From: Paeniglutamicibacter cryotolerans
GTDB taxonomy: Bacteria; Actinomycetota; Actinomycetes; Actinomycetales; Micrococcaceae
Reading direction: 5' to 3'
NCBI RefSeq assembly: GCF_014190875.1
Contig: NZ_JACHVS010000002.1
Location: 930,001 to 994,000 of the forward strand
DNA: 64,000 nt
In this document: piece by piece, positions 26,689-36,062 of the stretch
Layout of the letters: each line of letters starts with the position of its first letter
Position numbering within the stretch: position 1 is the first letter of the stretch
Notes under the pieces: generated by a model
What the model saw: the letters and a program-made list of their open reading frames with translations, nothing else
The model's database searches: none
What the model was told of the DNA's origin: nothing
Translations under genes and position numbers: made by a program

Positions 26689-28509
26689 TCACTTAAAGCT
26701 TACGTTTCCATACACTGTCAAATAGGGGGTCACCGACAATCTCTTACTGCCTCCAACTCTCAGAAAGTACTCCCTAGCGTTCACCCGAAGTACGACACTC
26801 AAGTCCAAAGCTTCTTTATTTTGGCGAAAGGATCCAGCGTCATTCGGTAACCTCACTGTGAAACCGCTAGGATTCCAACGAATCAGTTCAGGTGCCATAT
26901 ATTCAACGCACCTCGAGTCACGGCCCTCCAAGACCACCCCGAAGTTTGCTCGACCAATGGAGCCGCCGAGAAAACCCATCACGTTTACATCCACTTCGAG
27001 CGAACCATCAGCAGAAATCACGATCCTCTCAAGTGAAACCGAAACATCCGACCCATAGTCCACCCCTTCCCTTGCTGCCCTCGCTTCCGCGAAAGCCTGT
27101 ATCCACCGTGCGTGAACACGCGTGCCACGATATTCATCGGCTGCTTTGAAGGCTGATTCAGAAATCTTTTCCCTCCGCTGAGGATCCTCTAGCAAAGAAG
27201 CAATCGCCCTAATTGCCTCCGCCACATCTCCATGCGGAATTAGGACCCCCGTCGAGTTATGCTTGATCATGTCGGACGGTCCGTAGTTGGCATCATAGGA
27301 AACTGGCACACAGCCACTTCCCATCGCCTCGACCAAAACTAACGGCGCTCCTTCAAAATCACTACAAAGGAGGAGGAATCCGGCCACACTCAGACGTTTT
27401 CGCACGTCGGGCGCGTGCCCTAGGAAAGTTACGTGCGACTCCACCCCTAACTGTCGAGTCAAGTCTTCGAGGCTACTTCGCGAGGAGCCTTCGCCCATAA
27501 TGTCGAGCGTGACAGGAAACCCTGCGTCGCGAAGACCGTATATTATTCGAATGGCTTGATCCACGTTTTTTGATTTTGTCAGACGCCCCACAAAGACGAT
27601 TTTATTAGAATTCCGCTCATTAGAATCGGGCAGATGTTCCTGTTTTTCAATCGGATTCGAAATCTGCTTCAAATTTCCTTGATTGCCAAATCTAGATATA
27701 AAATCTTTTTTCTGGGTATTGGTTAAGAAAGTTATAATATCCCAATCATTTCTCCGCGCGATGGTTTCTTTGTACCCGTCCGCGAGTGGACCGGTCAGCG
27801 GATCTGACCCTGGCTTAACGTGAGTGCTATGAAACACGGTGGCCTTGCAGGACTTAGCGCTCTTCCAAGTGGCGAGAAATGAAGCCGCGTACTTACTGTC
27901 GACAATGACGTCAATTTCATCATCACCGACCAGCAGTGACAGCCAATCTCGATACATCGCAGCCGCACTCGAAAAGACCTTTGTGATATCTCCAGCCCTA
28001 GATACTAGTTGTAAGTTTCGCTTTACTACGCCAGCCTCAGACACAACATCAATGAGATAACACGACCCATCACGACGATAATAATCCTGTCGCTTGGTCC
28101 CCTCCTCCTCGGATGTCTCGCGCATGGTCCGGAACAATGACCCGTCGTTCCGTCGGATTGGATCTTCCGTCTCTAACCATTCAAATTTTTCCCAATTAAT
28201 AATATTTTCTGTAGATATATTAGATATATTATCATTATTTGAATAATAATCATGAAAATTTATAATCGGTATTTCTGCGCTCAAACGACCGTGAGATACG
28301 ACTTCGTCGATCCGCAACTGAAGATCCGGGTTTGCATCAAAGGTAACGATCGCACTTGGAGTTCCATTGTCATGAAATGACCCAGCCTTTTTCAGGCACA
28401 CCGCCGTCATCCCGCCGAACTTCTCACCAATTCCCCAAGTAACCATTAAGACTGGACGGTGATGATTAAATAGTGGTTTTGGTTTTGATAATTTAATATT
28501 TTTATTCAC
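26689..28509 (-). CDS. family 4 glycosyltransferase, poly(glycerol-phosphate) glucosyltransferase-like, AT-rich
   Basis: About 606 residues. The N-terminal part has VLMVTWGIGEKFGGMTAVCL and the insert DYYRRDGSCYLIDVVSEAG typical of TagE/poly(glycerol-P) glucosyltransferase-like enzymes. The GT4 core has NKIVFVGRLTKSKNVDQAIR, then LLLCSDFEGAPLVLVEAMGS (EGxPxxxxEA donor motif). A beta-rich C-terminal module ends YLTVYGNVSFK. It probably decorates a wall polymer with a hexose. I start at the GTG at 28509, with AGGA nine bases upstream; an ATG at 28539 lacks a ribosome-binding site. The gene is strikingly AT-rich, especially its 5' third (27600-28540), with many AAT, AAA and ATA codons unlike its neighbours, a sign of acquisition from elsewhere. 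Its upstream edge touches the last codons of smc. Confidence 0.85.
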   Translation of the reverse strand: MNKNIKLSKPKPLFNHHRPVLMVTWGIGEKFGGMTAVCLKKAGSFHDNGTPSAIVTFDANPDLQLRIDEVVSHGRLSAEIPIINFHDYYSNNDNISNISTENIINWEKFEWLETEDPIRRNDGSLFRTMRETSEEEGTKRQDYYRRDGSCYLIDVVSEAGVVKRNLQLVSRAGDITKVFSSAAAMYRDWLSLLVGDDEIDVIVDSKYAASFLATWKSAKSCKATVFHSTHVKPGSDPLTGPLADGYKETIARRNDWDIITFLTNTQKKDFISRFGNQGNLKQISNPIEKQEHLPDSNERNSNKIVFVGRLTKSKNVDQAIRIIYGLRDAGFPVTLDIMGEGSSRSSLEDLTRQLGVESHVTFLGHAPDVRKRLSVAGFLLLCSDFEGAPLVLVEAMGSGCVPVSYDANYGPSDMIKHNSTGVLIPHGDVAEAIRAIASLLEDPQRREKISESAFKAADEYRGTRVHARWIQAFAEARAAREGVDYGSDVSVSLERIVISADGSLEVDVNVMGFLGGSIGRANFGVVLEGRDSRCVEYMAPELIRWNPSGFTVRLPNDAGSFRQNKEALDLSVVLRVNAREYFLRVGGSKRLSVTPYLTVYGNVSFK

Positions 28510-28550
28510 TTGACTTGTTCCTATTTTATAAATATACATTTAAATACACT

Positions 28551-31500
28551 TTATTGACTTATCTTTTTAGTTGGATGTCGAACCCGCTGGCTGATCACCA
28601 TGGATACGCCGTCCCCGCGCATGGTCACGCCATAGAGCGCGTCGGCGACCTCCATGGTCCGCTTCTGGTGAGTAATGACAATCAACTGGCTTGATTCGCG
28701 AAGTTCCTCGAAGATCGTGATCAGCCGGCCCAAGTTGGTGTCGTCCAGGGCGGCCTCGACCTCGTCCATGACGTAGAACGGCGAGGGACGTGCCTTGAAG
28801 ATTGCCACGAGCAGCGCCACGGCCGTCAGTGAACGCTCACCGCCCGAGAGCAGCGAGAGCCGCTTGATCTTCTTGCCGGCGGGCCGCGCCTCGATCTCGA
28901 TTCCCGTGGTGAGCATGTTATCCGGATCGGTGAGGACCAGGCGTCCCTCTCCCCCGGGGAAGAGCCGGGAAAAGACCCGCTCGAATTGCGCGGCCGTGTC
29001 GTTATAGGCCTCCGTGAAGACCCGCTCGACACGCTCGTCGACGTCCTTGATGATGTCCAGGAGGTCCCGGCGGCTGGATTTCAGGTCTTCCAGCTGCGTG
29101 CTCAGGAACTTGTGCCGTTCCTCGAGCGCCGCGAATTCCTCCAGCGCCAGCGGGTTGACCTTCCCCAGTGCAGCCAGGTCGCGTTCCGCGCGCTTGAGCC
29201 GCTTTTCCTGCTCGGCGCGGTCAAAGGGAGCGCCGCCGGGCACCACCAGCCCGTCCGCATCGACCTCGGCACGCAGTTCGGCCCATTTGCCTGCCGTTTC
29301 ATCGTGCTGCGGGACGGGAAGGTGCGGACCATAGTTATCGATCAGGTGATCGGCGCTCAGGCCCAGTTCCTCAATGGAACGGTTCTCCAGCGCCTCGATG
29401 CGCAGCAGCTGTTGGGCGCGGACTAGCTCGTCACGGTGTACCATATCGGTGAGTTCGGCCAGTTCCCGGGTGAGTGCATCCGAGCTCCTGCGCACCACGG
29501 CGAGCTTCTCGTCCAATGCGGTACGGGCATCCTGCAACCCGGCACGCTCCGCGTCGGCGAGCGCGATGGAACCGTCCAAGAATCCGAGCGCTGCTTCCAC
29601 GGCGCCCGCCACCCGGCGGGCCTTGGAAGCCTGGATGCCGCGTTGCTCCGCCTTGCGTCTTGCCTGTTCACGGGCACGGCGTTCCACCTCGGCTGTGCGC
29701 AGCAGGGATTCGATCCTGGACCGTAGGCCATTGGCGCGTTCCTCGGCGCCGCGCAGTCCCAGGCGGGCATCGAGTTCCCGTTGCCTGGCACCGGCGGCGG
29801 CATCTGCCAGTTCCCGGTTGCGGTCGATCGCTGCGTCTTCCAGCTCTTCGCCTTCGGGTTCCTCCTGGGCGAGCTCGAGTCGTTCGACGAGTACCGCCAG
29901 GGCCTCCTGCTCGGCTTCCAGCTTCCCGGACGCCACCGCGGCATTGCGTTCGAGGCGTTCTCGTTCCTCGGATCCCTGGCGCAAGCTGGCTCCCAGCTGG
30001 GCCATCCGCTCGGCGACGGCGGAGATGCGCGCGTCCGAGTCGTGAAGTCGTTCCAATGCCTGTTCTGCCAGTTCGGCGGCCGATTCCAGCTTTACCGTCA
30101 GGGCAGCCAGATCGAAGCGGATCAACTCGCGGCGCTGACGGACTTCGTCCAGTTCTGCTTCGGTCGAATCGACAACAGCCTGTTGCTCGATCAGCGAGGG
30201 TGCTGCGGCGGTTCCTCCCGCCACTGCTGCAGCGCTGTACGTGTCGCCATCAAGCGTTACCGCCCGCCAGCGCGGATCAGCTGACAACAGGGCCAGGGCC
30301 TGCCCGGCATCCTTGACGATGGCCACGTCCGCCAGCAGGTGGGACACGGCTCCGGCGAGTGCGTCAGGAACCTGCACCTGGTCGAGGGCCGGTACCGAGG
30401 ATGCCGGTGGCACTCCGTTGCCGGGATGACCGGGGACGTCGTGGATGATGAAATGCACGCGGCCACCAGCGGCTGCCTTGAGGTCCTCCAGGATGCCCGC
30501 AGCCAGGCCCGGCTCGGCTGCCGAGAGTGCTTCTGCGGCACTGCCCAGGGCTGCGGCAATTGCCGTTTCGTAGCCGGGGTTCACCACGAGTCGAGCGGAG
30601 AGCCGGGCACCGATGCCCTCGGCGCCGGTGGCGAGCACGTCTTCGCTCGCATCCTTGCGGGCCAGCCCTAGGCGCAGTGCTTCGTGGCGGGCCTTGAGCG
30701 CTCCGCGCCGGGCCGCCAGTTCCTGTTCTTCGGCCTTCAGCGCATCCAGTTGCCCGCGGAGGACGGTTTCCTTCGCGTGCGCCTCCTCGTAGGCGCCGTC
30801 CAGGTCCCCTTCACCGTCATGGGCTCCCGCGGCGTCCTGTTCCAGGAGGGTGAATTCGGTGGAGGCAGCGGTCCGGCGGGCGGCCCAGCCGTCCAGGGAT
30901 TCGCGGATCCGGCCCAGCTCCCCCGCGGCCGACTCGACCCGGGTGCGTCCGGAGCTCACCTGTCCGGCCAGGCGGGCCATGGCCTCACGCCGGTCGGCCT
31001 GGGCCCGCAGGTGGCTGGTCATGCGTTCCTGCTCCGCACGCGCTGCGGATTCCGCTACCGCACGGTCTTCGAGTGCCTCCTCGAGCAGGTCTCGCCGGGA
31101 TTCGATGTGCTCGTCGAGCTCTTCCAGTTCGGAGCGTAGGCGCTCGGCCTGGGCTTCGAGGCGTTCGGGGTTCCTGCCCGCGTCGAATTCCGTCCCTGTG
31201 GTGCCCAACAGGCGGGAACGTTCGGTGGCGAGCGCCCCCAGCGAACGGTAGCGTTCGCGCATCGAGCCGAGGCCGTACCAGGTGTCGCGGGCCGCGTTCA
31301 CCGCGGGCGTCGCCTGGGCGGCTGAGGCTTCGAGCGTGCCCACTTCGGTGCGTACGACGTTCAGGTCGCGTTGAACGACCATGTGACGGGCCTTCTGCGC
31401 CGCCTCGGTCTCAACGTCCCGCTCCAGACTGGTGGACAAGGCGACAAGGTCGTCCGCGAGCAACCGGGCCCTGGCATCGCGGGCCTCGAACTGGACGCTT

Positions 31501-32147
31501 TGGGCGCGGCGGGCCACCTTGGCTTGTTTGCCTAGCGGTGTCAGTTGGCGGCGGAGTTCGGCGCTGAGGTCATTGAGCCGGTTCAGGTTTCCCTGCATGG
31601 CGTCGAGCTTGCGAACCGTCTTTTCCTTGCGGCGGCGGTGTTTCAGAATCCCTGCGGCTTCTTCGATGAAACCCCGGCGGTCCTCGGCCGTGGCATGCAG
31701 GATCCGGTCGAGCTGGCCCTGGCCGACGATCACGTGCATTTCCCGGCCCAGTCCGGAATCCGAGAGTAGTTCCTGGATATCCAGCAAACGACACGAGGAA
31801 CCATTGATGGCATATTCGGATCCGCCGGCACGGAAGAGCGTGCGCGAGATGGTGACTTCCGAGTAGTCGATGGGCAGCGCACCGTCGGCATTATCGATGG
31901 TCAGTGAGACGTGTGCCCGGCCCAGCGGCGGACGGCCGGAGGTGCCGGCAAAGATCACGTCTTCCATCTTGCCGCCGCGCAGCGTCTTGGCGCCCTGTTC
32001 GCCCATGACCCAGGCCAGCGCGTCGACGACATTGGACTTGCCCGAGCCGTTGGGTCCGACCACTGCCGTCACCCCTGGTTCGAAGTCAAAGGTCGTGGCG
32101 GAGGCGAAGGACTTGAAGCCTCGGACGGTCAGTGATTTCAAATGCAC
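28551..32147 (-). CDS. smc: chromosome segregation protein SMC
   Basis: A full-length SMC ATPase of 1198 residues. The N-terminal head is MHLKSLTVRGFKSFASATTF with Walker A VVGPNGSGKSNVVDALAWVM. Two long coiled coils flank a hinge at about residues 490-660 (GIGARLSARLVVNPGYETAI, GRVHFIIHDVPGHPGNGVPP). The C-terminal head has the signature LSLLSGGERSLTAVALLVAI and Walker B PSPFYVMDEVEAALDDTN. SMC compacts and segregates the chromosome with ScpA and ScpB, which are not in the window. The last nine residues (RHPTKKISQ) are encoded by DNA that turns AT-rich in the final 20 bases, at the border with the foreign glycosyltransferase gene, so the original C-terminus may have been replaced. Confidence 0.98.
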   Translation of the reverse strand: MHLKSLTVRGFKSFASATTFDFEPGVTAVVGPNGSGKSNVVDALAWVMGEQGAKTLRGGKMEDVIFAGTSGRPPLGRAHVSLTIDNADGALPIDYSEVTISRTLFRAGGSEYAINGSSCRLLDIQELLSDSGLGREMHVIVGQGQLDRILHATAEDRRGFIEEAAGILKHRRRKEKTVRKLDAMQGNLNRLNDLSAELRRQLTPLGKQAKVARRAQSVQFEARDARARLLADDLVALSTSLERDVETEAAQKARHMVVQRDLNVVRTEVGTLEASAAQATPAVNAARDTWYGLGSMRERYRSLGALATERSRLLGTTGTEFDAGRNPERLEAQAERLRSELEELDEHIESRRDLLEEALEDRAVAESAARAEQERMTSHLRAQADRREAMARLAGQVSSGRTRVESAAGELGRIRESLDGWAARRTAASTEFTLLEQDAAGAHDGEGDLDGAYEEAHAKETVLRGQLDALKAEEQELAARRGALKARHEALRLGLARKDASEDVLATGAEGIGARLSARLVVNPGYETAIAAALGSAAEALSAAEPGLAAGILEDLKAAAGGRVHFIIHDVPGHPGNGVPPASSVPALDQVQVPDALAGAVSHLLADVAIVKDAGQALALLSADPRWRAVTLDGDTYSAAAVAGGTAAAPSLIEQQAVVDSTEAELDEVRQRRELIRFDLAALTVKLESAAELAEQALERLHDSDARISAVAERMAQLGASLRQGSEERERLERNAAVASGKLEAEQEALAVLVERLELAQEEPEGEELEDAAIDRNRELADAAAGARQRELDARLGLRGAEERANGLRSRIESLLRTAEVERRAREQARRKAEQRGIQASKARRVAGAVEAALGFLDGSIALADAERAGLQDARTALDEKLAVVRRSSDALTRELAELTDMVHRDELVRAQQLLRIEALENRSIEELGLSADHLIDNYGPHLPVPQHDETAGKWAELRAEVDADGLVVPGGAPFDRAEQEKRLKRAERDLAALGKVNPLALEEFAALEERHKFLSTQLEDLKSSRRDLLDIIKDVDERVERVFTEAYNDTAAQFERVFSRLFPGGEGRLVLTDPDNMLTTGIEIEARPAGKKIKRLSLLSGGERSLTAVALLVAIFKARPSPFYVMDEVEAALDDTNLGRLITIFEELRESSQLIVITHQKRTMEVADALYGVTMRGDGVSMVISQRVRHPTKKISQ

Positions 32148-32397
32148 GGTGGTGGTGGTTCCTGGTTCAGCGGGACTCCCTTTGGTGAACGGAGCGGGCC
32201 AGGCTCCATCATATCTCCAGCCACCCCCGGCTCAGCGGCGCCCACACGGTCGCAGGGGGAACTTATCGCGTGCCCGCGCGCGTGAAAGTGTTCATTGCTG
32301 CCCCCGGGCAACTACTGTAGGAACAACGGTTCCGTGACACCAGCCACTGAATGATGGCCTGCAGGGACGACATCACCACCAGATTGAAGGCTGAACA

Positions 32398-33423
32398 TTG
32401 GGCGGAAACGCAACATTTCGACACGATAATTCGGCGCTCCTGGCCATCGGAAGTGTCGAAGCTCCGGTCGTTGTCACCTCCGATGAATTCGACCGTCGAC
32501 TGGCCCCGAGCCTGAAGCGGCTGCGGCTCTCACGCCGGCTGCTCGAACGTGTCGCTGGTGTTACCGAGCGCCGCTGGTGGCCCGAGGGGACGACCTTCGA
32601 GGACGCTGCAGTGGAGGCCGGTTCCCAGGCCCTGGCCGAGGCAGGCATCGAGCCGGGTCAGGTGGACCTGCTGATCAATACTTCGGTTACCCGGCGCAAC
32701 CTCGAACCGTCGGTCGCGGTGAAGATCCACCATGAGCTCGGCCTGCCCAGCTCGGCCATGAACTTCGACCTGGCCAACGCCTGCCTTGGCTTCGTCAACG
32801 GCATCACCCTGGCCGCGAACATGATCGATGCCGGCCAGATCCGCTACGCACTGATCGTTGCCGGCGAGGACGCCCAGCCCACCCAGGAAACCACCTTTGA
32901 GCGGCTGAACCGTGAGGATTCCACCCGGGATGACTACTTGCGTGAATTCGCCACGCTGACGCTGGGATCCGGTGCGGCAGCGGCCGTCATCGGCCCCCAC
33001 GACCTGCATCCGGGATCCCACCGGATCGTCGGTGGCGTTTCACGAGCCGGCACCGAGCACCACGGCCTATGCGTGGGTGGACCATCGGGCATGTTCACCG
33101 ACACCAAGGGCCTGTTGGACAACGGCCTGGAACTGGTCGTCAATGCCTGGGACGAGGCCCACGCCAACGGCTGGAACTGGAAGTCCATGGATCGCTACGT
33201 CACCCACCAGGTGTCCACCTCCTACACCAATGCCATCATCAAGGCCGTGGGCCTGGTCAAGAGCAAGGTGCCCATCACGTTCCCGAAGTGGGGCAATGTG
33301 GGTCCGGCATCGCTGCCGATGACCCTGGCCCAGGAATCCAAGACGCTCAAGCCCGGTGACCGGGTCCTCTGCATGGGGGTTGGTTCGGGGCTGAACACCA
33401 CGATGATGGAACTGGCGTGGTAA
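32398..33423 (+). CDS. oleA: OleA, acyl-CoA condensing thiolase of olefin biosynthesis
   Basis: A 341-residue thiolase-superfamily protein resembling KAS III. LINTSVTRRNLEPSVAVKIH contains the conserved Glu of OleA enzymes, DLANACLGFVNGITLAANMI the catalytic Cys, MDRYVTHQVSTSYTN the His, and FPKWGNVGPASLPMTLA the Asn. OleA joins two long-chain fatty acyl-CoAs head to head to give a 2-alkyl-3-ketoacid. The assignment to OleA rather than FabH rests on the neighbours oleBC and oleD. The TTG start at 32398 has GAAGG seven bases upstream; no ATG is available. It is divergent from smc, with a 250-base shared regulatory gap. The next gene begins before its stop (7-base overlap). Confidence 0.92.
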   Translation: MGGNATFRHDNSALLAIGSVEAPVVVTSDEFDRRLAPSLKRLRLSRRLLERVAGVTERRWWPEGTTFEDAAVEAGSQALAEAGIEPGQVDLLINTSVTRRNLEPSVAVKIHHELGLPSSAMNFDLANACLGFVNGITLAANMIDAGQIRYALIVAGEDAQPTQETTFERLNREDSTRDDYLREFATLTLGSGAAAAVIGPHDLHPGSHRIVGGVSRAGTEHHGLCVGGPSGMFTDTKGLLDNGLELVVNAWDEAHANGWNWKSMDRYVTHQVSTSYTNAIIKAVGLVKSKVPITFPKWGNVGPASLPMTLAQESKTLKPGDRVLCMGVGSGLNTTMMELAW

Positions 33424-36062
33424 CCGAGCCCTGGCCCGGGGTCAACGCGGCGTGGTCGCGGTTCGTCCGGGTACCGTCTACCGCAGCCATCGATGCGCCG
33501 GGCACCAGCCACACCTGGCACCTCCTGGATAACGGCCCCGAGCTTGAAGCCCTGGGAATCACGCCTGCCGGCACCCTGCTGTGCGTTCACGGCAACCCCA
33601 CCTGGTCCTACCTCTGGCGTTCGCTGCTCGGCGCCGCATCCAAGCTGGAGCACCCCTGGCGGGTCATCGCGGTGGACCAGCTGGACATGGGATTCTCCCA
33701 CCGCACCGGCGTCTTCCGCCGCCTGGAACACCGCATTTCCGACCTTGACGACCTCACCACCGCCCTGGGCCTGGATGGCAAGGTCATCACCGTCGGCCAT
33801 GACTGGGGAGGCATTATTTCCCTGGGCTGGGCGCTGGATCACCAGGATCTGCTGGCCGGCGTGGTACTCACCAATACGGCGGTACATCCGGCCGGCTTCG
33901 AGCTGCCTCCCGCCCTGAAACTCGCGCTACACCCGGCAGTCCACCCCTGGGGCACCAAGACGTCCCCGGCCTTCCTGAAGGTCACCCATTCCCTGGCCAG
34001 CCCGGCCCTGGCGCCGGCCGTGGAGGCGGCCTTCATGGCCCCTTACCGTGGGGCGAAGCGCCGCGCCGGGGTGGCGAACTTCGTGGCCGACATCCCGGCG
34101 GACCCCACCCACCCCAGTTGGCCCGCCCTGGAGCGGGTCTCCACCGGCATCACCAGGCTGAGCGTACCGGCCCTTGTCCTGTGGGGACCCAAGGACCCGG
34201 TCTTCTCGGACCGGTACCTGCGGGACCTGATCGGACGCCTCCCGCAGGCCCAGGTCCACCGTTTCGAGGGCGCCAGCCACCTCCTGCCCGAGGACCGCGA
34301 CATTGCCACTCCAGTCTTCGACTGGATCGCGGGCACAGCGTGCAACCAGGACGGTTCCAAGACGTCCGCGGAGTTGCGCCCCGCTGTCCAATACCTTCCC
34401 ATGACGGCCGAACTAGACGCCCGCTACCAGGACACCACGGCCGCAGTGGTCGACATGGCACCGCTGGGCTCCGGACCGAACCCGGTTCCGGTATCCCTGA
34501 GTTGGGCCACGCTTGCCACCCGGGTCGATGAATTGGCCGCCGGACTGCGTACCCTCGGTGTGGAACCCGGGGACCGGATCAGTCTGCTGGTTCCACCGGG
34601 CATCGAACTCACCACGTTGATTTACGCGTGCCTTCGCCTGGGCGCGGTGATAGTCGTCGCCGATGCCGGGCTGGGCGCCAAGGGACTGGGCCGGGCCATC
34701 AAGGGCGCCGGACCGCGCTTCCTGATCGGCATCGATCGGGCCCTGATAGCAGCCAAGGCTTTCGGCTGGCCGGGCGTCAGGATCGGCGTTGCCGACATGG
34801 GTCGGGTAAAGGCCCAGGGATTGGGCGTCGAAACGTCACTGGCAGCCATCCGCAGGCTCGGCGCCGCGGAACTTGCGACTTCCTCCCTGGCCTCGAGGGC
34901 GCACTTCCCAGCTCCCGGGGCAGACACCGACGCGGCCATCCTGTTCACCTCCGGATCCACAGGCCCGGCCAAGGGAGTCGTCTACACACACCGCCAGCTG
35001 GCTGCCATGCGCGACACCCTGAAGGACACCTACGGCCTGCGCGCCGGCTCCGGGCTGGTGGCGGGATTCGCCCCGTTCGCACTGCTCGGTCCGGCCCTGG
35101 GCGCCACCTCCGTAACGCCCGATATGGACGTGACCTCCCCGAAAACGCTCACCGCTGCCGCTCTGGCCGATGCAGCTGCCGCCATCGGAGCCACCGTCAT
35201 CTTCGCCTCCCCCGCAGCACTAGCCAACGTATTGGCCACGGAACCGGACCTCACAGCGGAGCAGCGTAACGCCCTGTCCGGGATCGAGCTGCTGCTCTCG
35301 GCTGGAGCGCCCGTTCCCGAGCCGCTGCTGTCCCGGGTACAGGAACTCGTCCCCGCAGCATCCCTCCATACCCCCTACGGCATGACCGAGGCACTGCCCG
35401 TGACCGACATTTCGCTGGAAGGCATCCGCGACGCCGGCACCGGCAACGGAGTGTGCGTGGGAGTACCGGTATCGGGCACCCGCGTGGCCATTGCCCCGTT
35501 CACGGCCGATGGATCCGTTGAACCGGTCGCTGGCCATGCCATCGATGTCAGCGGCGAGATCCTGGTCTCTGCGGCTCACGTGAAGGACCGCTACGACAGG
35601 CTGTGGATCACCGAAAAGCACAGCTCGTCGGTTCCCGGATGGCATCGCACCGGCGATGTCGGACATCTGGATGCCACCGGCCGGCTCTGGGTCGAGGGGC
35701 GGCTGGGCCACATCCTGGTCCAGGACACGGGAGTCAGGACCCCGGTGGCGGCCGAGCACGCCGCCCAGTCTGTCACCGGAGCCGGACGTGCCGCCGTAGT
35801 CGGCGTCGGACCGTGCGGAACCCAGGCGGCCGTCGTGGTCATGGAGACCCATCCCGGGGCAACACGCCCGGCGCTTGCACCGCACGACCTGGCGGCCGAG
35901 GTGCGTGCCAGCGTTTCCCAGAACACCGGGATACAAATCGCGGCGGTCCTTGTGGTCCCGGAACTGCCCACCGACATCAGGCACAATTCTAAGATCGACC
36001 GTGCCGCCCTGGCCGAATGGGCGGCCAAGACCCTTGCTGGCGGAAGGATCCACCGCCCATGA
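33417..36062 (+). CDS. oleBC: OleBC fusion: beta-lactone decarboxylase + beta-lactone synthetase
   Basis: An 881-residue fusion. Residues 1-310 are OleB, an alpha/beta hydrolase of the haloalkane-dehalogenase type: LLCVHGNPTWSYLWRSLL (oxyanion region), VITVGHDWGGIISLGWAL (nucleophile Asp) and RFEGASHLLPEDRD (His). OleB removes CO2 from a cis-beta-lactone to give the alkene. Residues 340-881 are OleC, an acyl-adenylating enzyme: DAAILFTSGSTGPAKGVVYT (P-loop), TPYGMTEALPVTDIS, HRTGDVGHLDATGRLWVEGR and RHNSKIDRAALAEWA (catalytic Lys). OleC closes the beta-hydroxy acid to the beta-lactone. Fused oleBC is known in Micrococcus and Arthrobacter and favours channelling of the lactone. The GTG at 33417 overlaps oleA; its stop overlaps oleD by four bases. 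Confidence 0.93.
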   Translation: MVTEPWPGVNAAWSRFVRVPSTAAIDAPGTSHTWHLLDNGPELEALGITPAGTLLCVHGNPTWSYLWRSLLGAASKLEHPWRVIAVDQLDMGFSHRTGVFRRLEHRISDLDDLTTALGLDGKVITVGHDWGGIISLGWALDHQDLLAGVVLTNTAVHPAGFELPPALKLALHPAVHPWGTKTSPAFLKVTHSLASPALAPAVEAAFMAPYRGAKRRAGVANFVADIPADPTHPSWPALERVSTGITRLSVPALVLWGPKDPVFSDRYLRDLIGRLPQAQVHRFEGASHLLPEDRDIATPVFDWIAGTACNQDGSKTSAELRPAVQYLPMTAELDARYQDTTAAVVDMAPLGSGPNPVPVSLSWATLATRVDELAAGLRTLGVEPGDRISLLVPPGIELTTLIYACLRLGAVIVVADAGLGAKGLGRAIKGAGPRFLIGIDRALIAAKAFGWPGVRIGVADMGRVKAQGLGVETSLAAIRRLGAAELATSSLASRAHFPAPGADTDAAILFTSGSTGPAKGVVYTHRQLAAMRDTLKDTYGLRAGSGLVAGFAPFALLGPALGATSVTPDMDVTSPKTLTAAALADAAAAIGATVIFASPAALANVLATEPDLTAEQRNALSGIELLLSAGAPVPEPLLSRVQELVPAASLHTPYGMTEALPVTDISLEGIRDAGTGNGVCVGVPVSGTRVAIAPFTADGSVEPVAGHAIDVSGEILVSAAHVKDRYDRLWITEKHSSSVPGWHRTGDVGHLDATGRLWVEGRLGHILVQDTGVRTPVAAEHAAQSVTGAGRAAVVGVGPCGTQAAVVVMETHPGATRPALAPHDLAAEVRASVSQNTGIQIAAVLVVPELPTDIRHNSKIDRAALAEWAAKTLAGGRIHRP

